33,325 nt of DNA, taken from positions 1 through 33,325 of the forward strand of contig JALNZB010000035.1 of the NCBI GenBank assembly GCA_023229545.1, given 5' to 3'. Position 1 is the stretch's first letter. Every line of letters starts with the position of its first letter. Below are positions 17,919 to 26,091 of the stretch, piece by piece. Below the pieces are notes generated by a model. The model saw only the letters and a list, made by a program, of their open reading frames with translations, did not search any database and was not told the DNA's origin. The DNA is from Sulfuritalea sp. (GTDB lineage: Bacteria > Pseudomonadota > Gammaproteobacteria > Burkholderiales > Rhodocyclaceae). The position numbers were made by a program, and so were the translations under genes.

Positions 17919-18974
17919 CTACCGCAGCGAGGCGTTGAGCGCGTCGAGCGCCTTGCTGCCGGGACAAAGATAGGCGTCGCCAAGCTGGTTCAGCGGCTTC
18001 TCCACCGTATTCAGGTAGCGATGCAACTCCTCGGAGCTGCTATCCACATACAGCAGGCCGGTGACAATCTCGCCAATGGCATGCCGTTCCTGCAAGTGGT
18101 TCATGGCGCCGACGCGATCCGATGGATCGTATTCCGTGTCCAGCTTGCGCAGCAGCAGAATCGATCCGTCATGCTGCACGATGCGGCGCAACGATCCAGG
18201 CGCATAGGTGGTTTTGATCTGGTCGCGCGGCAGGATGAAGTCGAGGCGGTTCACCGCGTCGTTGTGCTCGCGCACATAGTCGTAGCTCTTGGTCGAGCCG
18301 TGATGGTTATTGAAGGTCACGCAGGGGCTGATGACATCGACGAATGCCGGTCCGCGATGGCGCAGGGCGCCCTTGATCAGCGGTATCAACTGCTCCTTGT
18401 CGCCGGAAAAACTGCGGGCGACATAGCTGGCGCCCAATTGCAGAGCCAGGGCAACGAGATCAATCGGCGTATCGTTATTCACTACGCCGCGCTTGTTCTT
18501 CGAGCCCTTGTCGGCGGTGGCCGAGAACTGTCCCTTGGTCAGGCCATAGACGCCGTTGTTCTCCACGATGTAGGTCATATTCACACCGCGGCGCATGGCA
18601 TGGGCGAACTGGCCGATGCCGATCGAGGCCGAATCGCCGTCGCCGGAAACGCCGAGGTAGATCAGTTCGCGATTGGCCAGCGCCGCGCCGGTCAGCACCG
18701 AGGGCATGCGGCCATGCGTGGTGTTGAAGCCATGCGAGTTGCCAAGAAAGTAATCCGGCGTCTTCGACGAGCAGCCGATGCCGGAGAGCTTGGCCACGCG
18801 ATGCGGCTGGATGTCGAGATCGAAGCAGGCCTGCACCACGGCGGCGCTGATCGAATCGTGGCCGCAGCCGGCGCACAAGGTCGAAATGGCGCCTTCGTAA
18901 TCACGCTTGGTGTAGCCGAGGGCGTTTTTCGGCGCGGCGTCCAGCAGCAGTCTGGGTTTGACGAGATAAGTCAT
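17919..18974 (-). CDS. korB: 2-oxoacid:ferredoxin oxidoreductase, beta subunit
   Basis: A 351-residue thiamine-diphosphate subunit. Cys34 and Cys37 in CAGCGHD and a later cysteine in GIGCSSKTPDYF are the expected [4Fe-4S] ligands. GDGDSASIG ... VENNGVYGLTKGQFS binds the thiamine cofactor and fits the 2-oxoglutarate (KorB) branch. The protein would be about 38 kDa. It is the last gene of korC-korA-korB and its ATG overlaps the korA stop (ATGA). With korA it oxidises a 2-oxoacid, most likely 2-oxoglutarate, to acyl-CoA and passes low-potential electrons to ferredoxin or to KorC. Confidence 0.9.
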   Translation of the reverse strand: MTYLVKPRLLLDAAPKNALGYTKRDYEGAISTLCAGCGHDSISAAVVQACFDLDIQPHRVAKLSGIGCSSKTPDYFLGNSHGFNTTHGRMPSVLTGAALANRELIYLGVSGDGDSASIGIGQFAHAMRRGVNMTYIVENNGVYGLTKGQFSATADKGSKNKRGVVNNDTPIDLVALALQLGASYVARSFSGDKEQLIPLIKGALRHRGPAFVDVISPCVTFNNHHGSTKSYDYVREHNDAVNRLDFILPRDQIKTTYAPGSLRRIVQHDGSILLLRKLDTEYDPSDRVGAMNHLQERHAIGEIVTGLLYVDSSSEELHRYLNTVEKPLNQLGDAYLCPGSKALDALNASLR

Positions 18975-20830
18975 GAGGCCACCTGTTTGCGAATGGGAGT
19001 CACCTTGTGCGCGGCGAGCGTGTCGGCGATCCTGCCGGAAATAAACGCGGCGGTGATCGGCGTGCCGTCGTAGTGCAGCACGCGAATCAGGCGTTTCGGA
19101 TCGACCTCGCCTTCATTGACCAGCAGCATGCGCAACTGGCCGCTTTCGTTTTGCTCGACGACGAATACGTAGTCATGCTCGTTGATGAAATCGATCACCG
19201 CGTCGGCGAACGGGAAGCCGCGCACCCGCAGCGTATCGACATGGATACCCTGTTCTTCGAGCAGCGCAAACGCCTCGTCCATCGCCGGACTGGTCGAGCC
19301 ATAATAGATCGCACCGTAACGAGTGGGCTGCGCCGCGCGCCGAATGACCGGCGCCGGCACCAGCTTCTTCGCCGTCTCAAACTTGCGCCGCAGACGCTCC
19401 ATGTTGTAGACATAATCGACGCCCGTCTCGCTGTACTTGGCATAGGCGTTGCGCGTGGTGCCGCGACTGAAATAGGCGCCCTTGGTCGGATGCGTGCCGG
19501 GGATCGTGCGCCAGGGAATGCCATCACCATCGACATCGAGATAGCGACCGAAATTCCTGCCGGCCTGGAGTTCCTCGGCGCTCATCACCTTGCCACGGTC
19601 GTAGCGGCGCTGGTCGTCCCAGTCGAAGGGCTGGCACAGGCGATCATTCATGCCGATGTCAAGATCGAGGAGGACAAACACCGGCGTTTGCAGACGATCC
19701 GCCAGGTCGAACGCCTGGGCGCCGAACGTGAAGCACTCGTAGGGATCCTCGGGGAAAAGCATGACGTGCTTGGTGTCGCCGTGCGAAGCGTAGGCGCAGG
19801 CAATCAGGTCCGACTGCTGGGTGCGAGTGGGCATGCCGGTGGATGGGCCGCCGCGTTGCACGTTGAAAATTACCGCTGGCACTTCGGCGAAATACGCCAG
19901 ACCGAAAAACTCCTGCATCAGGGATATGCCGGGGCCGGAGGTCGCGGTGAAAGCGCGCGCGCCATTCCAGGCGGCGCCGATCACCATGCCGATGGAAGCG
20001 AGTTCGTCTTCCGCCTGGACAATCGCGTAGCGCGCCAGGCCATTGTCGGGATCGGTGCGGTACTTGCGGCAATAGCTGGTGAAGGCTTCGATCACCGAGG
20101 TCGACGGCGTGATCGGGTACCAGGCCGCCACCGTAGCGCCGCCATACACCGCGCCAAGTCCGCAGGCGTCGTTGCCATTGACGAAAATCCTGTCGCCGAC
20201 GCCGTTGGCACGCTCGACGCGCAAGCCGATCGGGCAGGGCAGCGCGTTCGTTGCCGCCTCGTAACCACGCTTCAGCGCATTGATGTTGGCCTCGATCAGC
20301 TTGTCCTTGCCGCGATACTGATCGGCGATCAACTGCTCCACCGCCGCGAGTTCCATGTCCAGCAGCGCCGTGAGCGCGCCGACATACATGATGTTCTTGA
20401 ACAACTGGCGCTGGCGCAAATCGGTGTATTCGCAATTGCACAACTCGGTGAGCGGAATGCCGATTACGGTGATGTCGTTGCGGAAGCGCGAGCGCGGCAG
20501 CGTCCTGGTCGAGTCGTACAGCAGGTAGCCGCCGGTTTCGATCTCGGCGATGTCGCGGTCCCAGGTCTGCGGATTCATCGCCACCATCAGGTCGCAGCCG
20601 CCGCGACGCCCCAGCCAGCCAGCACTGGAGACGCGCATTTCATACCAGGTCGGCATGCCCTGGATGTTGGAGGGAAAAATGTTTCGCGGCGCCACCGGCA
20701 CGCCCATGCGCATGATGGCACGGGCGAAAAGTTCGTTGGCCGAGGCCGAGCCGGAGCCGTTGACGTTGGCGAACTTGATGACAAAGTCGTTGCTGCGCCG
20801 GATGGAACCGGTCGAATTGGTGGCCTTCAT
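18971..20830 (-). CDS. korA: 2-oxoacid:ferredoxin oxidoreductase, fused gamma-alpha subunit
   Basis: A 619-residue subunit. Residues about 12-190 are the gamma domain (NDFVIKFANVNGSGSASANELFARAIMRMG). The alpha (pyrimidine-binding) domain begins near 210 with WYPITPSTSVIEAF and contains FTATSGPGISLMQEFFGLA and RGGPSTGMPTRTQQSD. This gamma-alpha fusion is the normal KorA form. The start at 20830 makes an ATGA overlap with the korC stop; the longer frame is antisense-free but unrelated. Product size about 67 kDa. In Azoarcus evansii a three-subunit 2-oxoglutarate:NADP+ oxidoreductase of similar subunit sizes supplies reducing power for aromatic ring reduction; whether this host degrades aromatics anaerobically cannot be told here. 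Confidence 0.9.
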   Translation of the reverse strand: MKATNSTGSIRRSNDFVIKFANVNGSGSASANELFARAIMRMGVPVAPRNIFPSNIQGMPTWYEMRVSSAGWLGRRGGCDLMVAMNPQTWDRDIAEIETGGYLLYDSTRTLPRSRFRNDITVIGIPLTELCNCEYTDLRQRQLFKNIMYVGALTALLDMELAAVEQLIADQYRGKDKLIEANINALKRGYEAATNALPCPIGLRVERANGVGDRIFVNGNDACGLGAVYGGATVAAWYPITPSTSVIEAFTSYCRKYRTDPDNGLARYAIVQAEDELASIGMVIGAAWNGARAFTATSGPGISLMQEFFGLAYFAEVPAVIFNVQRGGPSTGMPTRTQQSDLIACAYASHGDTKHVMLFPEDPYECFTFGAQAFDLADRLQTPVFVLLDLDIGMNDRLCQPFDWDDQRRYDRGKVMSAEELQAGRNFGRYLDVDGDGIPWRTIPGTHPTKGAYFSRGTTRNAYAKYSETGVDYVYNMERLRRKFETAKKLVPAPVIRRAAQPTRYGAIYYGSTSPAMDEAFALLEEQGIHVDTLRVRGFPFADAVIDFINEHDYVFVVEQNESGQLRMLLVNEGEVDPKRLIRVLHYDGTPITAAFISGRIADTLAAHKVTPIRKQVAS

Positions 20831-22614
20831 GTTCTGCGCGCCTCCACGCCGGGCCCGGCGATTTCCAGGAAGAATTTCTGCATGTCCCAGGCGCCGGTCG
20901 GACAGCGCTCGGCACACATGCCGCAATGCAGGCAGATGTTCTCGTCCTTGACCATCACGCGTCCGGTCTTCAGCATCTCGGAAACATACAGCGCCTGATC
21001 GTGGTTTTTCGCCGGCGCCTTGAGGCGGAGACGCAAGTCATCCTCTTCGCCGTTGGCGGTGAAGGTGATGCATTCGGTCGGGCAGATATCGACGCAGGCA
21101 TCGCATTCGATGCAGGTCTTGTGGTTGAACACCGTCTCGATGTCGCAATTGAGGCAGCGCGCAGCCTCGGCACAGGCCAGCAGCGGATCGAAGCCGGTCT
21201 CGAATTCAAGCTTGATGTCCTTGAGGGTCTTCTTCAGCGTCTTGGTCGGCACCTTCATGCGCGCTTCCTCGGAGACGCTATTGTCATAGCTCCATTCGTG
21301 GATGCCCATCTTCTGGCTCGCCAGACGGGTCAGCGGCGGCGGTCGTTGCAGCAGATCCCGCCCACGGCAGTAGTGGTCGATGGAAATGGCCGCCTCGTGA
21401 CCCTGGGCCACGGCGGTAATGATGTTCTTCGGGCCGAACGCCGCATCGCCGCCGAAAAACACCGGGGACAGCGTCGATTGCAGCGTGACCGGGTTCAGCA
21501 CCGGCATACCCCGCTTGTCGAACTGGAGCCCGATGTCTTTCTCGATCCACGGGAAGGCGTTTTCCTGGCCGATGGCGACCAGCACTTCGTCGCATTCCAT
21601 GAGTTCGTCCGGCTCGCCGGTCGCCACCAGACTGCGGCGGCCCTTGTCGTCATATTCGGCGCGCACTATCTCGAACAGCACGCCGGTAAGCCTGCCCTCG
21701 TCGTGCCGGAACTCTTTCGGCACCCGCATGTTGATAATCGGGATGCCCTCGTTCACCGCGTCTTCCTTTTCCCAGGGCGAGGCCTTCATTTCGTCGTAGC
21801 CGCTTCTCACCACCACTTTGACATCCTCGCCTCCCAGCCTGCGCGCGGAGCGGCAGCAGTCCATCGCCGTGTTGCCGCCGCCAAGCACGATCACGCGTTT
21901 GGCAATTTTGGTGGTGTGGCCAAAGGCCACGCTGGACAGCCAACCGATGCCGATATGGATATGCGCCGCAGCTTCCTTGCGCCCCGGAAGTTCGGCGTCC
22001 CGCCCGCGCGGCGCGCCGGTGCCGACAAACACCGCGTCCCAGTTCTCCGTCAGCATTTCGCGCAGGCTGCCGACACAGTGTTCGTAGCGCATCTCGACGC
22101 CCAGATCGATGATGTAGGCGCATTCCTCGTCGATCACGTTGTCCGGCAAACGGAACTTGGGAATCTGGCTGCGCATCATGCCACCGGGAAGTGTGCCGCT
22201 GTCGAATACCGTGATCTGGTAACCCAGCACCGCCAGATCGCGCGCCACGGTCAACGAAGCGGGGCCGGCGCCGACGCAGGCTATGCGCTTGCCATTCTTT
22301 TTTTCCGGCGCGCGCGGCAGGCGATCCAGGATGTCGTCCTTGAGATCGGCGCATACCCGCTTCAGGCGACAGATGGCCACCGGCTCCTTGTCCACCCGGC
22401 CACGACGGCAGGCGGGCTCGCAGGGACGATCACAGACCCGCCCGAGAATGCCGGGAAAGACGTTGGATTGCCAGTTGATCATGTAGGCATCCGAGTAGCG
22501 ACCGGCGGCAATCAGCCGGATGTATTCGGGAACGGGGGTGTGGGAGGGGCAGGCCCACTGGCAATCCACGACTTTGTGAAAATAATCGTGGGCGCCAATG
22601 TTCGTCGGTTTCAC
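20827..22614 (-). CDS. korC: FAD/NAD(P)-dependent oxidoreductase with two [4Fe-4S] clusters (GltD-like)
   Basis: A 595-residue electron-transfer subunit. An N-terminal cysteine region (CQWACPSHTPVPEY, GRVCDRPCEPACRR) is typical of glutamate synthase small-subunit relatives. A FAD loop (CVGAGPASLTVARDL, about 112-126) and an NAD(P) loop (VLGGGNTAMDCCRSARRLG) follow. The C-terminus holds a two-cluster ferredoxin domain: Cys501/504/507/511 and Cys561/564/567/571. It most likely couples KorAB to NADP+. The GTG at 22614 has GGAGAT about nine bases upstream. It is the first gene of the kor operon with a candidate promoter just above. In related hosts this subunit is the NADP-reducing KorC; direct function here is inferred. 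Confidence 0.85.
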   Translation of the reverse strand: MKPTNIGAHDYFHKVVDCQWACPSHTPVPEYIRLIAAGRYSDAYMINWQSNVFPGILGRVCDRPCEPACRRGRVDKEPVAICRLKRVCADLKDDILDRLPRAPEKKNGKRIACVGAGPASLTVARDLAVLGYQITVFDSGTLPGGMMRSQIPKFRLPDNVIDEECAYIIDLGVEMRYEHCVGSLREMLTENWDAVFVGTGAPRGRDAELPGRKEAAAHIHIGIGWLSSVAFGHTTKIAKRVIVLGGGNTAMDCCRSARRLGGEDVKVVVRSGYDEMKASPWEKEDAVNEGIPIINMRVPKEFRHDEGRLTGVLFEIVRAEYDDKGRRSLVATGEPDELMECDEVLVAIGQENAFPWIEKDIGLQFDKRGMPVLNPVTLQSTLSPVFFGGDAAFGPKNIITAVAQGHEAAISIDHYCRGRDLLQRPPPLTRLASQKMGIHEWSYDNSVSEEARMKVPTKTLKKTLKDIKLEFETGFDPLLACAEAARCLNCDIETVFNHKTCIECDACVDICPTECITFTANGEEDDLRLRLKAPAKNHDQALYVSEMLKTGRVMVKDENICLHCGMCAERCPTGAWDMQKFFLEIAGPGVEARRT

Positions 22615-22652
22615 GTGAACTCAATCTCCAGTCACTGCAGCTATAACGGCAC

Positions 22653-22669
22653 CGGCAGCGGGGCTGCCG
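22653..22669. repeat. Hairpin in the korC leader
   Basis: CGGCAGC, three bases, GCTGCCG: a 7-bp stem between the candidate kor promoter and the korC ribosome site. It could slow or stabilise the leader RNA. Confidence 0.4.
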
Positions 22670-22696
22670 ACTCCATTTCGTGGTTAACTTTATCAT

Positions 22697-22725
22697 CGTA
22701 TAAACCCAGCTTGTACTTCGATCAA
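22697..22725 (-). promoter_or_regulatory. Candidate sigma-70 promoter for korCAB
   Basis: On the minus strand TTGATC (22725-22720), a 17-base spacer and TATACG (22702-22697). Each hexamer matches four of six consensus bases and the spacing is ideal. The region is AT-rich compared with its surroundings. The predicted leader is about 75 bases. Confidence 0.45.
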
Positions 22726-22806
22726 AAAAATATCAAGAGGTTTTCCATCAAGGTCGAATTTCGGCTAGGCTCCGCATTCGACTTTCCTTTCCGATGGTGG
22801 TTCATC

Positions 22807-23526
22807 ATGCCCCTGCGCGCGCTCATTTTCGATGTCGACGGCACCCTGGCCAACACCGAGCGGGACGGTCATCGCCCGGCGTTCAATGCGGCCTTTGCCG
22901 AGGTGGGTCTTTCCTGGCACTGGGACGAGGCCTTCTACGGCACCCTGCTTGGTGTCACCGGCGGTCTGGAAAGGATTCGCCACTATGCCAATAACTTCGA
23001 CCCGGCAACGGCTGCACGACCGGATTTTGACGAACTGCTGCACCGGGTGCACGACATCAAGACACGAAATTACCAGCGTCTGCTCGCCGCCGGCGCGATT
23101 CCCCTGCGGGCCGATATCGGTGACCTGATCTGCGATGCGCGCACCGAGGGTGTGCGCCTGGCGATTGCCTCAAGTTCAAAGCTGGAAAATGTGGTGGGTC
23201 TGTTGCGGGCCAACCTTGGCCCGAACGCCGATACCTGGTTCGATGCCATCGCTTCCGGCAGTGTGGTGGCGGCCAAGAAGCCGTCGCCGGAAGTCTATCT
23301 ATGGACCCTGCGCCAACTCAATCTGCCGCCGCGCGATTGCCTGGCGGTCGAAGATTCTTCCCACGGCCTGGCAGCCAGCCTGGCGGCTGGAGTTCCGACC
23401 GTGATCACGGTCAGCGATTACACCATCAACGAAAACTTCGATGGCGCGCGCATGGTCTTGCACGAAGCCGACCGGGTTTCCCTGGAAAGGCTGCGGCTGT
23501 GGCATGCCACGGCGAGTTCGTCCTGA
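22807..23526 (+). CDS. HAD-family phosphatase, CbbY type
   Basis: A 239-residue haloacid-dehalogenase-type phosphatase. Asp9 and Asp11 in DVDGT form the catalytic pair. A helical cap follows (about 15-85), then motif II in AIASSS, the lysine of motif III in AAKKPSPEVY and motif IV VEDSSHG. The start MPLRALIFDVDGTLANTERDGHRPAFN is very close to CbbY proteins, which remove xylulose-1,5-bisphosphate, an inhibitor of RuBisCO. No cbb gene is nearby, so the substrate may be another sugar phosphate. The frame is open for 1.8 kb upstream antisense to korC, but only from 22807 does it resemble the family. It converges on tatC. Confidence 0.88.
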   Translation: MPLRALIFDVDGTLANTERDGHRPAFNAAFAEVGLSWHWDEAFYGTLLGVTGGLERIRHYANNFDPATAARPDFDELLHRVHDIKTRNYQRLLAAGAIPLRADIGDLICDARTEGVRLAIASSSKLENVVGLLRANLGPNADTWFDAIASGSVVAAKKPSPEVYLWTLRQLNLPPRDCLAVEDSSHGLAASLAAGVPTVITVSDYTINENFDGARMVLHEADRVSLERLRLWHATASSS

Positions 23527-23533
23527 CGGCTGA

Positions 23534-24286
23534 CTATTCCGGGAGCGCCGGCGTTTCGCCGGCGGACTCTGCGGGGCGCACGATGATGTTCGCCAACACA
23601 ATCCCCAGTTCATAGAGCAGCCACATCGGCACGGCCAGCATGAACTGGGAAATCACGTCGGGCGGCGTGAACACCGCGCCAACGACAAAGGCGCCGACGA
23701 TCACATAAGGCCGCCATTCGCGCAGCTTGGCCACATTCACCACGCCGATCTTGACCAGCACGATGACGATTATCGGCACCTCGAAGGTAATGCCGAAAGC
23801 CATGAACATGGTAAGCACGAAGGAAAAGTACTTCTCGATGTCCGTCATCCAGGCCACGCCCTCGGGCGCGAACTTGGACATGAAGCCGAACACCATCGGA
23901 AAAAAGGCGAAATAGGCGAAGGCCATGCCGATGAAAAACAGGATGACCGACGCCGCCAATAATGGCATCGCGAGCTTCTTTTCGTGGGCATAGAGTCCGG
24001 GCGCAACAAAAGCCCATATCTGATACAACACGTAAGGCAAAACAATCAGGAATGCGCTCATCAGCGCCACTTTCATGGGCACCAGAAACACCCCGACCAC
24101 GTCCGTGGCGATCATCTGGCCGCCAGCGGGCAAGGTCGCCAGCAACGGCGCGGCGAGCAGCGAATACAGTTCGCGGGCAAAGAAAGCCAGCGGCAGGAAA
24201 GCGACGCCGACAGCAATCAGGACCCGGATCAGGCGGTCGCGCAATTCGACCAGGTGGGAGAGAAAAGTCTCCTGTCCGTCGCTCAT
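23534..24286 (-). CDS. tatC: Sec-independent protein translocase TatC
   Basis: A 250-residue TatC with six predicted membrane segments. It is the receptor that binds twin-arginine signal peptides. SHLVELRDRLIR at the N-terminus, FVAPGLYAHEKK and AFGITFEVPIIV are family signatures. The ATG overlaps the tatB stop by one base (TGATG). The C-terminal tail RPAESAGETPALPE is not part of the fold. It is encoded by the palindromic repeat at 23546-23564, which appears to have extended the gene. It converges on the HAD gene with 7 bp between stops. Confidence 0.95.
   Translation of the reverse strand: MSDGQETFLSHLVELRDRLIRVLIAVGVAFLPLAFFARELYSLLAAPLLATLPAGGQMIATDVVGVFLVPMKVALMSAFLIVLPYVLYQIWAFVAPGLYAHEKKLAMPLLAASVILFFIGMAFAYFAFFPMVFGFMSKFAPEGVAWMTDIEKYFSFVLTMFMAFGITFEVPIIVIVLVKIGVVNVAKLREWRPYVIVGAFVVGAVFTPPDVISQFMLAVPMWLLYELGIVLANIIVRPAESAGETPALPE
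23546..23564. repeat. Palindromic repeat at the tatC/HAD convergence
   Basis: CGCCGGCG, TTT, CGCCGGCG: a perfect 8-bp stem with a 3-base loop. It falls inside the last codons of tatC and directly after the HAD stop, so it can form a hairpin at the 3' end of either transcript. The reading SAGETPALP is, from memory, a recurrent peptide produced by such interspersed repeats. Confidence 0.65.
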
Positions 24287-24669
24287 CAGGACTTCTGTAT
24301 CTCGGCAACCACGGCGGGCGCCTGCGCATCAACGACTGGAACGCTCTCAAGAGTCGGCTCTGGTAGAGCGGCGATATCCGTTGCCAGCGGCGCGATCACC
24401 TTGTCGACCGAGGACTCGACCTCGCGCATTTCATGGGTCACGGAAGCCTCCAGGCTCGTCACCTGTTGGCTCACTTGCTGCTGGAGCTGTTTCAACTCGT
24501 CGAGCTGAATCTCGCGGTTGATGTCGGCCTTGACATCGCTGACATAGCGTTGCAAGCGGCCGAGGATCAGACCTGCGGTGCGCGCAACCTTGGGCAAGCG
24601 CTCGGGTCCGATGACGACCAGCGCCACCACGGCGATGACCATCAACTCGGAAAGGTTGACATCGAACAT
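24286..24669 (-). CDS. tatB: Sec-independent protein translocase TatB
   Basis: A 127-residue protein. FDVNLSELMVIAVVALVVIGPERLPKVARTAG (start to residue 32) is the TatB signature: a short membrane helix, the GPERLP hinge and an amphipathic helix. A long glutamine-rich helix (DELKQLQQQVSQQ) and a Pro/Ala tail follow. Start 24669 was chosen because the longer frame adds 19 residues that precede the conserved N-terminus. Its stop overlaps tatC. Confidence 0.93.
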   Translation of the reverse strand: MFDVNLSELMVIAVVALVVIGPERLPKVARTAGLILGRLQRYVSDVKADINREIQLDELKQLQQQVSQQVTSLEASVTHEMREVESSVDKVIAPLATDIAALPEPTLESVPVVDAQAPAVVAEIQKS

Positions 24670-24753
24670 GGGTTCGTCGGGAGGCCGGGAATGAAATGAA
24701 AGGCAGGAGTCAACGGTCGCGAACAAGCCGCGAACCGCTTCATGCGCCGGCGT

Positions 24754-24981
24754 TCAGGTCTTGGTCTGCTCCCGGCGTGACTCGACATCGATGGTCTGGC
24801 CGGTCACCTGCTGCGGCGGCGGCTCCGCCGGCTTGTCTGCCGAAGCTTCTTTCATGCCGTCCTTGAAGCCCTTGACCGCGCCACCGAGGTCAGACCCCAT
24901 GTTGCGCAACTTCTTGGTGCCGAACACCAGCATGACAATCACCAGCACGATCAGCCAGTGCCAGATGCTAAAAGTTCCCAT
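24754..24981 (-). CDS. tatA: Sec-independent protein translocase TatA
   Basis: A 75-residue TatA pore subunit. SIWHWLIVLVIVMLVFG is the membrane helix, followed by the TKKLRNMGSDLGGAVKGFK hinge and amphipathic helix, then a polar tail. GAGGAG eight bases before the ATG is a strong ribosome site. It heads tatABC, which follows the his and HIT genes on the same strand. Together the three proteins export folded proteins with twin-arginine signals. Confidence 0.95.
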   Translation of the reverse strand: MGTFSIWHWLIVLVIVMLVFGTKKLRNMGSDLGGAVKGFKDGMKEASADKPAEPPPQQVTGQTIDVESRREQTKT

Positions 24982-25010
24982 TGTATTTTCTCCTCGCGCT
25001 CAGTGAAATT

Positions 25011-25367
25011 TCAAGGCGCCTTCCGCTGTAGCATGGGCCCCACGGGCTCGGGGCCACCCAAAATATGAACGTGCAAATGATACACCTCCTGACCCCCGAT
25101 CCGACCAGTGTTGATGATGGTGCGGAAGCCTTCATTGAGACCCTGACTTCTGGCCAGTTCGCCGGCTATTACGAGAATGCGCCCGAGCAGCATCTGGTGG
25201 CTCGGGTCGGCCTCCATCAGCGAGGCGATGTGCAGCTTCGGCACGATCATGAAATGCACCGGCGCCGCCGGATTGATGTCGTGAAAGGCGAAAATTTCCT
25301 CGTCCTCATAGACTTTTTTCGACGGAATTTCGCCGCGCGCAATCTTGCAGAAAATGCAGTCGCTCAT
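25011..25367 (-). CDS. HIT-family (histidine triad) nucleotide hydrolase
   Basis: A 118-residue HINT-type phosphoramidase. The triad is His97-x-His99-x-His101 in YHLHVHILGG. CxxC near the start (DCIFC) is typical of HinT. It overlaps hisE by ATGA at its start, so it is co-translated with the histidine genes. Such placement after hisIE is common in betaproteobacteria; a link to phosphoribosyl-AMP chemistry is only a guess. Confidence 0.92.
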   Translation of the reverse strand: MSDCIFCKIARGEIPSKKVYEDEEIFAFHDINPAAPVHFMIVPKLHIASLMEADPSHQMLLGRILVIAGELARSQGLNEGFRTIINTGRIGGQEVYHLHVHILGGPEPVGPMLQRKAP

Positions 25368-25693
25368 GAACCGATGCTCCGGCTGGCCTTCTCGTCGATA
25401 CCGGAAATGCCTTCCCTGCGGCGAAACTCGGCCATCACGTCGTCAATGCCGACGCCGAACTGGGTCAGCAGGATCAGGCTGTGGAACCAGAGATCCGTCA
25501 CTTCGCGCACCAGATGCAAACGATCACCATCCTTGGCGGCCATGATGGTTTCGGCGGCTTCCTCCGCCACCTTCTTGCAAATCACGTCGGTACCCTTGGC
25601 ATACAGACTGGCGACATAGGATGAATCGGGCGCCGCGCCCCGGCGTTCGAGCAAGGTCGCCTGAAGGCGGTGGATAACCTCAAGATCGATCAT
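25364..25693 (-). CDS. hisE: Phosphoribosyl-ATP pyrophosphatase
   Basis: A 109-residue MazG-fold enzyme for the second step of histidine synthesis (PR-ATP to PR-AMP). The helix SYVASLYAKGTDVICKKVAEEAAET carries the metal-binding EExxE-like acidic set. HisE and HisI are separate proteins here, not fused as in E. coli. ATG overlaps the hisI stop (ATGA) and its own stop overlaps the HIT start. Confidence 0.95.
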   Translation of the reverse strand: MIDLEVIHRLQATLLERRGAAPDSSYVASLYAKGTDVICKKVAEEAAETIMAAKDGDRLHLVREVTDLWFHSLILLTQFGVGIDDVMAEFRRREGISGIDEKASRSIGS

Positions 25694-26091
25694 TTTTTGT
25701 ATATCTCCTTCGGGTCCTTGAGCACCGGCTCGACATCCCGCCAGCCAGAGGTTTCAAGCCGGCTGAAGAAACAACTGCGCCTGCCGGTGTGGCAGGCAAT
25801 GCCGCCGATCTGTTCGATCTTCATCAGCACCACATCCTTGTCGCAATCGACGCGCATCTCGATCACCCGCTGCGTGTGGCCGGATTCTTCGCCCTTGTGC
25901 CACAGCTTCCCGCGCGAACGGGACCAATACACCGCGTGGCCCGATTCGGCGGTCAGTGCCAGCGCCTCCCGGTTCATCCAGGCGAACATCAACACCTCGC
26001 CCGTCGCCGCGTCCTGCGCGATGGCGGGTAGCAGACCCTGCGCGTCCCAGCGGATCGCGTCCAGCCAGGAGTCGTTCTCCGGCGCGCTCAT
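25690..26091 (-). CDS. hisI: Phosphoribosyl-AMP cyclohydrolase
   Basis: A 133-residue enzyme for the third step of histidine synthesis. LMFAWMNREAL, YWSRSRGKLWHKGEESGHTQ and the zinc/magnesium site DCDKD ... CHTGRRSCFF are diagnostic. It overlaps hisE at its stop and hisF at its start, both with 4-base ATGA-type overlaps. Confidence 0.96.
   Translation of the reverse strand: MSAPENDSWLDAIRWDAQGLLPAIAQDAATGEVLMFAWMNREALALTAESGHAVYWSRSRGKLWHKGEESGHTQRVIEMRVDCDKDVVLMKIEQIGGIACHTGRRSCFFSRLETSGWRDVEPVLKDPKEIYKK

Noticed and set aside
19007..20998. Antisense frame of 663 codons opposite korA
   Set aside because: korA has clear cofactor motifs and coupled starts; the antisense product has no recognisable domain.
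20926..22806. Upstream 627-codon extension of the HAD phosphatase frame
   Set aside because: It is antisense to korC and unrelated to any HAD protein; the family N-terminus begins at 22807.
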